From JAKEFM01 sp035695825 (GTDB lineage Bacteria > Planctomycetota > UBA1135 > JAKEFM01): a stretch of 64,000 bases of DNA. Shown piece by piece: positions 45,298 through 54,857 of this stretch (position 1 is its first letter; each line of letters starts with the position of its first letter). A program made the position numbers and the translations under genes. The stretch lies in assembly GCA_035695825.1 (NCBI GenBank), contig DASRRH010000026.1:496001-560000 (forward strand). The letters run 5' to 3'. A model generated the notes under the pieces. That model saw only the letters and a program-made list of their open reading frames with translations. It did not search any database and had not been told where the DNA came from.

Positions 45298-48200
45298 ATG
45301 TCGCGTCGCACGGGGATCGCGGTGGCGGCCGGTGCACTGCTCCTGCTCCTCATCGGCCTCTTCTCCGAGCGAGGAGCCCAGCGCGGGGCCGCGCCCGATG
45401 AGCCGGCAGTTTCGCGCGCGGGCGAGGCGGAGCGGGGCGCGTCCGAATCGGCGCCGAACACCGTCGCTCCGGAGGCGTCCCCCTCCTCTCAGGAGGCTCC
45501 CCCCTCGAGAACCGCCGCGAGCACGGCGGCCGACAGCGTGCGGACGGCGCAGGTCCGCGGCCGGCTCGTCATGAAGGGGGGCGGTCCGCCGCCCGGGGAG
45601 GCGGACGTGACGCTCCTCACGGGGAAGCGCGAGATCGATGCCCCGGAATCGACGCCCGCCTCGTCCCCGAGTGGCGGAAGACGCAGTCTCCTCGAGTTCC
45701 TCGGAGTCGAGGATTTCGGAAAAGGACCTTCGCAGGTCAAGTACGCGCATCGCACGACCGCCGCACCCGATGGGGCCTTCGCGATCGCAGTCCCCCCCGA
45801 CCTCCCCGAGTTCCGCTTCGTCGTCCACGCCGACTACGCGGTCTACGCGGACGGAGAGGCGAGGTACACGCTCGAGTCCGAGAGCGTGCGAGGAGGAGTC
45901 GTGCTCGCGCTTGAGCCCGCCGGCCGGGTCGAGGGCCGATCGACTGCGGCCGGAGGGAAGCCCGCGCGTGAGGGGGAGGTCCGTCTCTATCGCGAGCCGT
46001 ACGGCTTCTGGTTCAGGCCGATCGGGCTCGGTGACGGGGATGGGCGCTTCGTGATCCGTGGAGTTCTGCCCGGACGGTACGGAGCCTCGGCGAAGGCGGA
46101 AGGGTGCGCTTCCGCCGTGGCACGCGACCTCGAGGTTCGCGCCGGCGAGACGACGAGGGTCGATTTCGAACTCCCCGCCGAGTCCTTCGTGGCGGGCGTC
46201 GTCGTCGATTCCTCGGGGAGGGGCGTCCAGGGGGCACGGGTGCAAGCAACCCGACACGAGGGGGGCTCGGTGGCGGGCTCCCTCGAGGGGTACTTCAAGG
46301 GGCTGGACAACGGCGAAGGAGAGACGGGTTCCTCCGGCGCGTTCCGCATCGGGGGACTTCGAGGCGCGACCTACTGGGTTGGCATCACCCGGCGGGGGAT
46401 GCTCCCCGTCGAGGGGGAGCGCGTCGTCGAGGTCCCTAACGCCGGTGGAGTCGCCGACCTGAGGTTCGGCCTCGAGGAGGGGAAGGCCCTCTCGGGACGG
46501 GTCGTCGACGACCTGGGGAAGCCGATCGCGAACGCGAGCGTCGTGGCGGGGCCGGACTTCTCGGTGGAGCCAGGAGCGCGACGGCGAGGCATCCCGCGGG
46601 TCGGCCAGGGAGCCGACACGTCGGAGGACGGCACCTTCCGGGTGGTTGGGGTCCCCGACTGCGCCCTGAAGGTGAGCGCGCACGCCGCCGGCCACGGCAG
46701 CGTCGAGGTCGTGCTGGTCGAGCCGAGCAGCACCGACCTCGAGATCGTCCTCCCCCGCGTGGCATCGATCTCCGGAGTCGTCCGGGCAGCGGACACCGGC
46801 GAGCCCGTCACGAGATTCGACGTCGTCGCGGTCTCGTTCCGCGACGGCCCGATCGGGAGGAGGAGTTCTTCCTCCCATGGTCAGTCCATGACCGCACCCG
46901 AGGGGAAGTTCACCCTCGGGAACCTCGAGCCCCTCCGCCACGAACTCACGTTCCGCGCTCGGGGATTCCTCTGGGAGAACGTGGGCCCCGTCGAGTTGCG
47001 GAGCGGCGAGTTGCGGAGCGGCCTCGAGGTGAGCCTCCGCCGAGGCGGAGCGGTACGGGGGATCGTCGTCGAGAAAGGGACGGGGATCCCCGTCGCAGGG
47101 GCGATCGTCACGAAGGTCGAAGCGGAGGCGAGCCCGATGGTCCGGTTCCACCTCGAGAAGGAAGCGAAACACACCGGATCGGACGGCGCCTTCGAGGTCG
47201 ACGGGCTGGAGCCGGGGACGGTCCGCCTCCGCGCCACGCACGGGTCGTTCGCTCCGAGGGAGTTCTCCACCGAGGTGAGCAGAGGGGAGGCAGCCGAGGG
47301 GGTCGTGGTCGAACTCTCCCGGGGCGGGCGGATCGAAGGGATCTATCTCGACGAGGGGGGCTCCCCGATGAGGGAAGGGAGGATCGGCCTCGCGGAGGAA
47401 GGGGGACGGGAGAGCAACGAGCGTGGCGTCGATGCGAACGGATCGTTCCGATTCGAGGGGCTCGCCCCCGGCCGCTTCCAGGTCCGAGGGCGCCCGCCGC
47501 GGGCGGCGCGGACCGCGGACGGGCGAGGGGAGGCCTCCGCGATCGTCGCGGTCGACGAAGGAGGCGTGGCACGGGTTGAGCTGCGCCCCGAGCCACGCGG
47601 AGGATGCACGATCCGCGGCCGCGTGCTCCGGGGGGTGGAGCCCGTCGAACGAGCGCACGTGCACGTCCTCCTGAGAATCGAGGCCGCCGACCACGCTCGG
47701 ATCGCCCTCGCCCGCGACCGCTCGAATGCCTGGACCGACGTAGAGGGGTCCTACTCGGTCGAAGGGGTCCGGCCCGGGGAGGCGGACCTCGTCGTCGAAA
47801 CGAACTGGGGCTTCTGCACGAACGCCTTCCCCATCGTCGTTCCCGACGCGCCCGGCTACCCGTTCGACGCGCGCCTCCCCGGGGGTTCGATCCAAGGCAA
47901 GGTCCGTCGGGCTACGGACGGCACCCCCGTAACCGCCTGCGTCGTGAGCGCGACGCCGTTCCCCAGGAAGACAGGAAGGGGCCGCTCCTGGGTGCGGGGG
48001 ACCAACGTCGTGGGCTTCGACGCCACATTCGCGCTCAAGGATCTCGCGTCGGGAGCTTACTTCGTGACCGTCCTGCCCTCCGCCGACCCCCACTTCGGGA
48101 CCGCTCCGCCACGCGACCTCGCCGGGCAAACGCTCGGGCCTATCGAGGTGGCGGGCGACGCGCACGTCAGCGTCGACTTCTCGCTCCGCGAGGGGGGAGC

Positions 48201-48471
48201 CGCCGTCGTAGCCGTGGTCGACGATTCCGGCGCCCCCGTTTCTGGCGCGGCCGTTTTCGCGATCCCGGCCGAGGCGAGGGATCAGCCCCACCGCCTCCTC
48301 CTCGGGCGCCGGGCCACCACCGACTCGAGTGGAGCGGCACGGATCGAGCGGCTCCCGGCGGGCCTCTACGTCGCCGCCGTGGTCGGCGAGGAGGGGAAGG
48401 AGACCACTTCCGAGACGAAGCGCATCGGGGTGGGAGAGGAGACGCGGTTCACTGTCGAGATGAAGCGATAA
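45298..48471 (+). CDS. large exported protein with repeated carboxypeptidase-regulatory (beta-sandwich) domains
   Basis: 1057 residues. The N-terminus RRTGIAVAAGALLLLLIGLF is a signal anchor, followed by a Ser/Ala/Pro linker. Roughly eight CarboxypepD_reg-like beta-sandwich domains come next, recognised by repeats of G(R/V)VxxxxGxPVxxAxVxxx...G.F.(I/L).L.PG.Y (for example GVVVDSSGRGVQGARVQAT, SGRVVDDLGKPIANASVVAG, GIVVEKGTGIPVAGAIVTKV and AVVDDSGAPVSGAAVFAIP). There is no peptidase domain. Such proteins act on the cell surface in adhesion or polymer binding. ATG 45298 has GAAGGAGG six bases upstream, deciding against the longer frame from 45235. It is a single gene; its 3' end faces mrfB. Confidence 0.87.
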   Translation: MSRRTGIAVAAGALLLLLIGLFSERGAQRGAAPDEPAVSRAGEAERGASESAPNTVAPEASPSSQEAPPSRTAASTAADSVRTAQVRGRLVMKGGGPPPGEADVTLLTGKREIDAPESTPASSPSGGRRSLLEFLGVEDFGKGPSQVKYAHRTTAAPDGAFAIAVPPDLPEFRFVVHADYAVYADGEARYTLESESVRGGVVLALEPAGRVEGRSTAAGGKPAREGEVRLYREPYGFWFRPIGLGDGDGRFVIRGVLPGRYGASAKAEGCASAVARDLEVRAGETTRVDFELPAESFVAGVVVDSSGRGVQGARVQATRHEGGSVAGSLEGYFKGLDNGEGETGSSGAFRIGGLRGATYWVGITRRGMLPVEGERVVEVPNAGGVADLRFGLEEGKALSGRVVDDLGKPIANASVVAGPDFSVEPGARRRGIPRVGQGADTSEDGTFRVVGVPDCALKVSAHAAGHGSVEVVLVEPSSTDLEIVLPRVASISGVVRAADTGEPVTRFDVVAVSFRDGPIGRRSSSSHGQSMTAPEGKFTLGNLEPLRHELTFRARGFLWENVGPVELRSGELRSGLEVSLRRGGAVRGIVVEKGTGIPVAGAIVTKVEAEASPMVRFHLEKEAKHTGSDGAFEVDGLEPGTVRLRATHGSFAPREFSTEVSRGEAAEGVVVELSRGGRIEGIYLDEGGSPMREGRIGLAEEGGRESNERGVDANGSFRFEGLAPGRFQVRGRPPRAARTADGRGEASAIVAVDEGGVARVELRPEPRGGCTIRGRVLRGVEPVERAHVHVLLRIEAADHARIALARDRSNAWTDVEGSYSVEGVRPGEADLVVETNWGFCTNAFPIVVPDAPGYPFDARLPGGSIQGKVRRATDGTPVTACVVSATPFPRKTGRGRSWVRGTNVVGFDATFALKDLASGAYFVTVLPSADPHFGTAPPRDLAGQTLGPIEVAGDAHVSVDFSLREGGAAVVAVVDDSGAPVSGAAVFAIPAEARDQPHRLLLGRRATTDSSGAARIERLPAGLYVAAVVGEEGKETTSETKRIGVGEETRFTVEMKR

Positions 48472-48487
48472 GAGCGGGCCCGCGTTC

Positions 48488-49324
48488 CTATGGATCTCCG
48501 CCGGGTTCCGCGGTCACGCGGTCCGGCGGACTCGCCGCGCCGAGAACCGCGGTCAAGGCGACGAGTGAAAGGACGTCGAGGCGGTTGTGCTCGAACACCC
48601 GTTCGATCTCCCCGCCCCTCCCGGCGAGGTGGTCGAAGTAGGCCTGCGGCGCGCGCTCCCCCGGAAGATCGTCGACCCGTCGCAGGCCGAGGAGGCGACC
48701 CTCGAGCGTTCGGAGGCGGTGGTCGGGAACTCCGCGGACGTTCCTCCGGAACGGATGGACCAGGTCGAGGTGTCGCTCGCTCCCGAAGAGGGAGGGGAGG
48801 GAGTGGAAGCGGAAGCGGTCCTCGAGGCGGTGGCGGTCGAAGGACTTCCCGCAGAAGGTGACGAACGCGCCCGCCGCGCCGAGCTCCTCCCGCACGGCTT
48901 CGAGGAAGGCTCGTTCCCCGCCCGGAGAGGGGAGGAAATGCTGGCGGAGCACGACCTCCTCCCCCTCGACCCGCGCGATCCCGGCGAGGAACACGAGCAC
49001 CCCCGCCCCACCGCCGAGGGAGGTTGTTTCCGTGTCGAGGAAGACGAGGTCGCGGACGCGGACCTCCGCGAGGGAGGGACAGCGCGCCTCCGCGGCCAGC
49101 CGAGCGGGGTCGGCGCAGAGGACCTTCTCGAGCGCGACCTCGCCGTGCCTCGAGAGGAGGGGCACCCTCGTCACCCGGAGAGGAGAGGGACCCTCCGCGG
49201 GCTCCGAGGTGCCGAACCTCCTCCGCAGGCGAACCCGCAGTCCCTCGTCGGGAAGCGGGGTCAGAGCGCCGCGCCCGGCCGGGGCGCCGTGAAGCCGGCG
49301 GAGCTTGTCTCGGAGCGCCCCCAC
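48488..49324 (-). CDS. mrfB: MrfB/YprB-like RNase H-fold 3'-5' exonuclease
   Basis: A 278-residue nuclease of the YprB family. Exonuclease motifs are DTETTSLGGGAGVLVFLAGI (acidic pair Asp97 and Glu99), FVTFCGKSFDRHRLEDRFRF, HLDLVHPFRRNVRGVPDHRL and a final HNRLDVLSLVALTAVLG with the expected Asp. In Bacillus subtilis YprB (MrfB) works with helicase YprA (MrfA) in repair of mitomycin C adducts; this comes from the literature on the families. Here mrfB follows mrfA by nine bases, the same pairing. GTG 49324 gives the family-like MGALRDKLRRL start. It lacks the C-terminal TPRs seen in some relatives. Confidence 0.85.
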   Translation of the reverse strand: MGALRDKLRRLHGAPAGRGALTPLPDEGLRVRLRRRFGTSEPAEGPSPLRVTRVPLLSRHGEVALEKVLCADPARLAAEARCPSLAEVRVRDLVFLDTETTSLGGGAGVLVFLAGIARVEGEEVVLRQHFLPSPGGERAFLEAVREELGAAGAFVTFCGKSFDRHRLEDRFRFHSLPSLFGSERHLDLVHPFRRNVRGVPDHRLRTLEGRLLGLRRVDDLPGERAPQAYFDHLAGRGGEIERVFEHNRLDVLSLVALTAVLGAASPPDRVTAEPGGDP

Positions 49325-49333
49325 CTCGGCGCC

Positions 49334-51643
49334 TCACCCGGCGAGCGCCGGCGCCTCGAGGAAGGAGGAGAGGAGAGCGAGAGCGGTCTCCTTCCCCGCG
49401 GGCCCGACCTCGTCGGGCGGACCGATGCAGGCGGGGCAGCCGGACCGGCAGCCGCACTTCTCGAGGATCGAACGCGCGGCGCCGAGGACATCCTCGGCCG
49501 CCGCGAACGCCGTCTCGGAGAGCCCCACCCCGCCGGGATGGTTGTCGTAGATCGTGATCGTGGGGGCCTCGAATCGCTTGGATCGCGCCTCCGCGACGAC
49601 GCCGAGGTCGGAGGGCTCGCACCGCACGAAGAGCGTCGAGGCGAAGCGGAGGAGATTCCCGAGCCCCTTCCACGCCCCGGCGCGCGGGCCGGCGAGGAGC
49701 CCCGCGGCGGCGGCCGCCTCCGGCGCGAGCACGAGCGCGAAGGCCTCCGTGTCCATCTCCTCCGGAGGGAGGTGGAGCTCCATCGCCCCGCAGTTCTCGC
49801 GCGTGTAGTAGCGGATCTTCTTGAACATCGGGACGACGGTCGTCACGTGGACCTCGCCCCGATGGAGCGAGAACGCGCCGCGTCGCTCCTCCCGCTCGAG
49901 CGCCAGCACGGCCACCTCGCGGGAGACCTGCGCCTCCGTGAAGTAGTCGGTCGAGGCCTTCCGCGCGTAGGCGCGCCTCCCTTCGTAGTCGAACCGGTCG
50001 ACGACCCAGGTCTCCCCCTGGACGCCGACGACCGCCCCCTCGTGGAACTGTTCGAGGGCCGCCGCCCGGTCGAGCTCGCAGACCGCCCGGCGGCTCTCCG
50101 CGTCGAGGAGCACGACGTTGTCCATGTCGGTCGAGTCGAGGCTCACGTCCTCGGCCGGGTAGCTCGCCGCCATCCAGTGGTAGCGGTCCCCCTCGCGGTG
50201 GAGCAGCCCCGCCTCCGTCGCGAAGAAGTCGAGCGTCTCCTCCACGACCGCGCGGGGCGCGTCGCCGAAACCCTCGCCGCGGCAGAAGGGGAGCTCGAAG
50301 GCGGCGCATTTCATCTGGTTTCCGAGGATCGCGAGGTTGTCGGGGTCGATCGCGATCCGTTCCCGGCGCGCGCGGAACAGGTACTCGGGGTTGCCACCGA
50401 GGTACTGGTCGTCCGGGCTCGCCCGGCAGAGGAGGACCGCGAGGGAGGCATTCCCCCGGCGTCCCGCCCTCCCCGCCTGCTGGAAGAACGAGGCGACCGA
50501 GCCCGGATAGCCGACCAGCACCGCCACGTCGAGGGAGCCGACGTCGATCCCGAGCTCGAGGGCGTTCGTCGCGACGACCGTGTGGACCTCCCCGCTCCGC
50601 AGGTCGCGCTCGACCTGCCGGCGAAGCTCCGGCAGGTAGCCCCCCCGGTAGGAGCGGATCTTCTCCGCGTCCTCTCCCCTCCCGCGAGCCCCTTCCTTCA
50701 GGTACTTCACGAGCACCTCGGCCGTCGAGCGGGACTTCGCGAAGAAGATCGTCTGGTGGTCCTCGCCGGCGAGGAGCGGCGCGAGGCGCCGCGCCTCCTC
50801 GACGACCGAGGCGCGGAGCCCCGCTGCGGCGTTCAGGAGGGGGGGGTTGTAGAAGGCGTAGGCCCTCTCCCCCCTGGGCGACCCGTCCCCGTCGACGACG
50901 CGGACGGGCGCCCCGAAGAGCCTCTCCCCATGCTCTCCCGGGTTCCCGATCGTCGCCGAGCAGCCGAGGAAGACCGGCCTCGACCCGTAGTGCGCGCAGA
51001 TCCGGCGCAGCCGCCGGAGCACGTTCGCCACGTGGCTCCCGAAGACGCCCGAGAGCGTGTGGACCTCGTCGACCACGACGAAGCGGAGCCCCCGGAAGAA
51101 GTCGGTCCACTTCGGGTGATTCGGCAGGATCCCCTCGTGGAGCATGTAGGGGTTCGTCACGACGACGTCCCCCCGGTCCCTGAGGCGCCTCCGCACCTCG
51201 GGAGGCGTGTCCCCGTCGTAGGTGAAGGCGCAGGTCTCGACCGGAAGTCGGCCGAGGAGCTCCGTCAGCTCCGCGACTTGGTCCTGCGAGAGCGCCTTCG
51301 TCGGGAAAAGGTAGAGGGCGCGCGCGGGAGAGTCGGGCGTCTCCGTCTTCGAGCGAACGATCGCGTCGAGGACGGGGAGGTTGTAGCAGAGGCTCTTCCC
51401 CGAGGCGGTCGGCGTCGCGACGAGCGTGTCCTCCCCCGCCCGCGCCGCCTCCGCCGCCTCGCGCTGGTGGGAGAAGAGCCGCTCGATCCCCCGGGCGCGG
51501 AAGGCGGCGCGGACCGCCGGGTGAACCCAGTCCGGGAAGTCCGCGAAGGATCCGGCGCTCGCCGGGGCGAACTCCCAGTGGACGACGCTTCCCGAGAAGG
51601 AGGGGTCGGAGCGAAGTCGCTCGACGATCGAGGGGACGTCCAC
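49334..51643 (-). CDS. mrfA: MrfA/YprA-like DEAD/DEAH-box helicase with C-terminal DUF1998
   Basis: A 769-residue superfamily 2 helicase. Walker A is ATPTASGKSLCYNLP (Lys83), the DEVH box is at 192-195, motif III is SATIGNPGEH and motif VI is SFFQQAGRAGRRGNASLAVL. The MrfA-specific DUF1998 region ends in a cysteine cluster, EKCGCRSGCPACIGPPDEVG, fitting the four-Cys zinc site of MrfA/Hrq1. The N-terminal GIERLFSHQREAAEAARAGE is the Q-like motif. It forms an operon with mrfB. A 317-bp region separates it from the next divergent gene. Role: ATP-driven 3'-5' unwinding in DNA crosslink or adduct repair, by family. Confidence 0.9.
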   Translation of the reverse strand: MDVPSIVERLRSDPSFSGSVVHWEFAPASAGSFADFPDWVHPAVRAAFRARGIERLFSHQREAAEAARAGEDTLVATPTASGKSLCYNLPVLDAIVRSKTETPDSPARALYLFPTKALSQDQVAELTELLGRLPVETCAFTYDGDTPPEVRRRLRDRGDVVVTNPYMLHEGILPNHPKWTDFFRGLRFVVVDEVHTLSGVFGSHVANVLRRLRRICAHYGSRPVFLGCSATIGNPGEHGERLFGAPVRVVDGDGSPRGERAYAFYNPPLLNAAAGLRASVVEEARRLAPLLAGEDHQTIFFAKSRSTAEVLVKYLKEGARGRGEDAEKIRSYRGGYLPELRRQVERDLRSGEVHTVVATNALELGIDVGSLDVAVLVGYPGSVASFFQQAGRAGRRGNASLAVLLCRASPDDQYLGGNPEYLFRARRERIAIDPDNLAILGNQMKCAAFELPFCRGEGFGDAPRAVVEETLDFFATEAGLLHREGDRYHWMAASYPAEDVSLDSTDMDNVVLLDAESRRAVCELDRAAALEQFHEGAVVGVQGETWVVDRFDYEGRRAYARKASTDYFTEAQVSREVAVLALEREERRGAFSLHRGEVHVTTVVPMFKKIRYYTRENCGAMELHLPPEEMDTEAFALVLAPEAAAAAGLLAGPRAGAWKGLGNLLRFASTLFVRCEPSDLGVVAEARSKRFEAPTITIYDNHPGGVGLSETAFAAAEDVLGAARSILEKCGCRSGCPACIGPPDEVGPAGKETALALLSSFLEAPALAG

Positions 51644-51960
51644 GCGCGCCCGGCAGGGGGCGGGTTCTTATCTCCGCTCCTTCTCCCCCGCAAGCCCGGC
51701 CGGGCAACCCCGGGTCCGCGAGACTCGTCCCCTCGCCGTCGAGCCGGAGCGTTCCAAACGGAGGCACGGAGGGACCCCCGTCCTCCAGGGGCGCCGGCGG
51801 AGGCCCCGAAGGGCGGCAAACGCTTCCCCCGCCCCCCCGTAGCAGGCAGTACCCAGGACGCCCCGGGGCGGTGCGCGTCCCGGCCGGAGCGTATCCGGCC
51901 GACGGAATTCCGGCGCGCATCGCCCGGACGCGGGCGCCCGCCAAGAAGCAGGAGATGTGC
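51644..51960. promoter_or_regulatory. intergenic region between divergent mrfA and secreted protein genes
   Basis: 317 bases without a supported gene, expected to hold both promoters. The only clear element is the perfect 12-bp palindrome GCCCGGCCGGGC at 51694-51705. It lies 50 bases before the mrfA start, close to where a repressor operator could be, though palindromes of this composition are frequent at this GC content. A LexA-like box is not visible. An SD (GGAG) precedes ATG 51961. Confidence 0.35.
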
Positions 51961-52719
51961 ATGAAGATCCCGCGTTTCCGCAGCACGGTCCTCTCGTTCG
52001 TCGCGCTCGGCGCCGCCGGCCTCGCCCAGGAAGGGGCGAAGCCGGGCTACGGCGAGAAGAAGGAGCGCCAGGAGAAGAAGCAGGAGGGCGGCCGCGAGGT
52101 CGCGGTGACGGGGGAGGTCGTGAACCTCGCCTGCCCGCTCTTTGCCGCGTCGATGCCCGGGCCGAAGCACCAGTGCGGCCCGGAGTGCCTGAAGGGGCGC
52201 CAGTGGGCCGGCCTGGTCGACGACGCGACCGGGGACCTCTGGATCGTCCACGGGAAGGAACACGCCTCGGCCGCGAGCAAGCTCGAGACGTGGGCCGGCC
52301 AGCGCGTGACGATCAAGGGGAAGGGGACGGAGGCGAATGGGTTGAAGGCCCTCCGCGTCGACGACGTCGCGAAGGCCGAGGGGGGCAAGCCCGCGGCGCG
52401 GGCCGCGGAGGCCTCCGCCGCGAAGCCCCGCGAGGCGACGCTCACCGGCTCGGTCGTCAACGTCTTCTGCGCGCTGCACCCCGCGTCGAACGGGGACAGC
52501 CACGTCTGCGACGCGAAGTGCCTCGAAGGGGAGCGGGCGCTCGTCGGGATCCGCGACGACCTCTCCGGGAAGATCTACGTCGCCTTCGCCGCGATGGAGG
52601 GGAAGGGGGAGCCGAGGACGGCGATCGAGACTCTCCGCCCCCTCGCCTCCGGCAAGGTCAGGGTGATGGGAAAGATCGTCGGAAACCTGGTCGAGGTGAC
52701 GAAGGCCGAGAAGGCCTGA
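51961..52719 (+). CDS. exported protein with two copies of a cysteine-containing domain
   Basis: 252 residues with a leader (FRSTVLSFVALGAAGLAQEG) and a charged linker KKERQEKKQEGG. Two homologous units follow. Unit 1 is GEVVNLACPLFAASMPGPKH then QCGPECLKGRQWAGLVD; unit 2 is GSVVNVFCALHPASNGDSHV then CDAKCLEGERALVGIRDD. Each has the pattern VVN..C......H.C...CL..G....I, then a beta-rich section ending V...GK.V. The three Cys and one His per unit could bind a metal or haem-like ligand. I do not recognise a named family. ATG 51961 has GGAG six bases upstream. A strong hairpin follows its stop. Confidence 0.8.
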   Translation: MKIPRFRSTVLSFVALGAAGLAQEGAKPGYGEKKERQEKKQEGGREVAVTGEVVNLACPLFAASMPGPKHQCGPECLKGRQWAGLVDDATGDLWIVHGKEHASAASKLETWAGQRVTIKGKGTEANGLKALRVDDVAKAEGGKPAARAAEASAAKPREATLTGSVVNVFCALHPASNGDSHVCDAKCLEGERALVGIRDDLSGKIYVAFAAMEGKGEPRTAIETLRPLASGKVRVMGKIVGNLVEVTKAEKA

Positions 52720-52745
52720 CCGGCTTCCGCCGAAACCACTCGTTC

Positions 52746-52773
52746 CGGGCCGGCCGCCCGCGCGGCCGGCCCG
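52746..52773. terminator. GC-rich hairpin between convergent genes
   Basis: A perfect 12-bp stem (CGGGCCGGCCGC with GCGGCCGGCCCG) closed by a 4-base loop, 27 bases after the stop of the secreted cysteine-rich protein and before the convergent DUF4340 gene. There is no T-run (CGGGGCCTTCTCCC follows), so it fits a GC-hairpin or Rho-assisted terminator that could serve both strands. Confidence 0.6.
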
Positions 52774-52955
52774 GGGCCTTCTCCCGCCCAAAGAGCCGAT
52801 CCCAAAACCCTTCGTGGCTCCGGCCGGCTGCGGAGGCGCCCGGCTTCGTTGGGCCTCCTCGCCGTATCTCCCGATAGATACGCCTGCGTCGGTCCGCCTC
52901 GCCGGATCGCTTCCTCGCTCGGCCTCGGGCCGACGGCCGGGTTCTGGGACCGGCC

Positions 52956-54854
52956 CTACGGCAGGGCGCGGATCCTCGCGACGAGGTCGGAGGCGATCGC
53001 GTAGACGACCCCCGAGGGGCCGACCGCGACGCTCCCCTCCCGCTCGGCGATCTTCACCTCGGCCGCGGGGGGAGCCCCCGCCGCCGGACGGGAGGCCGGG
53101 GTCCCCTTCCAGTAGCGCAGGACGGCGAGGGGCTTGTCGAACGGGAAGCCCTCCGCGCTCCACGCGCGCGCCTCGTCCCCCTTGAGGTGCACGATCGAGT
53201 CGAGGGCGGCCGTGAAGGCGGCGGAGTCGGAGGGCGCGCTCGCCGTTCCTTCGGAGGCCTCGCGCTTCCACTTCCCCCCTTCCTCGCGGATCCAGCGCGC
53301 CTTCCGGACCTCCCCGGAGGGCTGCGTCGGGGCGGAGGCGGGCTGGGTCTCGGGGGGGCGGCTCGCCTCGACCTCGATCGCGGCGAGGTCGAACTCGGAG
53401 AGGGAGACGATCTCGCGCGTCAGGTAGTGGAGCGCCTCCCGCGAGAAGAGGCGCTCGAGGTCCTCCCCCTTCATCCGGCCGACGTTCTCGGACCCCTCCC
53501 GCCGCACGAACCACGATTCCCCCTCCCGCTTCCCGACGAGGATCTTGGCGGGCTTCCCCTTCGCCGCGACCTGGATCCAGCGCGGCGGGGCGTCGAGGCC
53601 GTAGCGCTTGAGCGCCTCGTCGAGGACGGGCCCCGAGGCCGGGCGGCTGTCCCCCGGCGCGACGATCGGAGGCTCGAAGGAGGCGATCTCGAGCTTCTCG
53701 AGGTCCGCGAGGAGCCCGTCCGTCCGATCGGAGGCGGTCTCGAGCTCCTTCGGCAGCTTCAGGCGGAAGGACCGGCTCCCCCCCTCCCGGGCGAGCACGA
53801 TTTCCCCCTCCGGGCGGCCGAGCCGGACCTCCGTCGCCTCGTCGGAGAAGAAGCGGAAGAGCTTGCGGTCGAGGAATTCCTCCGGGTTCTTCTCGAGCCC
53901 CTTCACGTCCTCGGGCTTGAGCGCCCAGACGAACTTCGAGTCGGCGCGCCGGGCGAGGAGCCCGTCGGGGTGCTCCTTGCCGATCCGCAGTCGCTCCGTC
54001 TTCGATCCCTCCCGCACGACGATCTCGATCCGGGGGGGATCGAGGCCGTAGTTCGCGTCGGGTCCGGGCGCGTTCTCGTGGAAGCGCGCGATCCGCCAGC
54101 CGAGGACCTGGCCGAGGAAGCCGTCGGCGACGAAGCGGTCCGCGCGCTCCCGCCGCGGGGCGCGTTCCTGCCACGCCCCCTCCTCCTTGACGAGGGAGAG
54201 GGCGAGCGCGCCGTCGCGGAAGACGTCGAAGGACTCGGCGTCCATCGAGCGGATCGAGAAGGCCCGCGGGTCCCGGTACTGGTCGACCGTCTTGTTGACC
54301 GAGTTCCAGACGTTCGCCGGCGTCCGCACGACCCCCGTCGGCTTCCACTCGGCCTCCTTCCCCGGAAGGAGGGGAGGTCCGACCCCGCAGAAGAGGTCGT
54401 CCTTCCGGATGTCCTCGCCGCCGACGAGGAGGCGCAGGCGCGTCCCCGGTTTCCCCTCGGCCGCCTTCAGCTCGAAGTCGAGGACCGCCCGGGGCTTGGC
54501 GAGCCCGTACGCCTCGAGGTTGGCCGCCGTCCCCGCCGGGAACTCGGAGACGGGCTTGCGCGTGTTGTAGGCGACCGCCGAGAGGATCTGCGAGACGAGC
54601 GCCTCGTCGGCCGGGGCGTCCTCGAGGGGATAGGTCATCTTCCACGCGTCCGGCCCCGTCCGCGCGACCTCGACGCGGTAGCCCATCTCCTGGTTGTCGA
54701 CGCGGAGGCGCTCGACCCGCGCCTGCTCGAAGGCGCCGAGGAGGGTCGGGGTCTTCCCTTCCTCGACGGCGGGGTAGGCCTTCGTGACGTAGATGTAGGC
54801 CCCCGCGAACAGCGCGAGGACGACGAGGAGGACGACCGTCGTGCGGAAGTTCAT
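52956..54854 (-). CDS. DUF4340 domain-containing membrane-anchored protein
   Basis: 632 residues. A single N-terminal membrane segment (RTTVVLLVVLALFAGAYIYV) is followed by two or three DUF4340 modules, beta-rich with the motif WKMTYPLEDAPADEALVSQI and LEAYGLAKPRAVLDFEL, repeated as ANYGLDPPRIEIVVREG and LKRYGLDAPPRWIQVAAKGK. DUF4340 proteins regularly accompany GldG-type genes. This one starts three bases after the gldG-like stop, so it is the fourth gene of the ABC operon. It probably acts as an extracytoplasmic partner of the transporter. A Pro/Ala linker (ASRPPETQPASAPTQPSG) splits the last module. Confidence 0.88.
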   Translation of the reverse strand: MNFRTTVVLLVVLALFAGAYIYVTKAYPAVEEGKTPTLLGAFEQARVERLRVDNQEMGYRVEVARTGPDAWKMTYPLEDAPADEALVSQILSAVAYNTRKPVSEFPAGTAANLEAYGLAKPRAVLDFELKAAEGKPGTRLRLLVGGEDIRKDDLFCGVGPPLLPGKEAEWKPTGVVRTPANVWNSVNKTVDQYRDPRAFSIRSMDAESFDVFRDGALALSLVKEEGAWQERAPRRERADRFVADGFLGQVLGWRIARFHENAPGPDANYGLDPPRIEIVVREGSKTERLRIGKEHPDGLLARRADSKFVWALKPEDVKGLEKNPEEFLDRKLFRFFSDEATEVRLGRPEGEIVLAREGGSRSFRLKLPKELETASDRTDGLLADLEKLEIASFEPPIVAPGDSRPASGPVLDEALKRYGLDAPPRWIQVAAKGKPAKILVGKREGESWFVRREGSENVGRMKGEDLERLFSREALHYLTREIVSLSEFDLAAIEVEASRPPETQPASAPTQPSGEVRKARWIREEGGKWKREASEGTASAPSDSAAFTAALDSIVHLKGDEARAWSAEGFPFDKPLAVLRYWKGTPASRPAAGAPPAAEVKIAEREGSVAVGPSGVVYAIASDLVARIRALP

Positions 54855-54857
54855 CCC

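Noticed and set aside
38348..45337. Minus-strand frame of 2329 codons
   Set aside because: Crosses several recognised genes on both strands without any domain; low-complexity Arg/Pro/Gly frame produced by GC bias.
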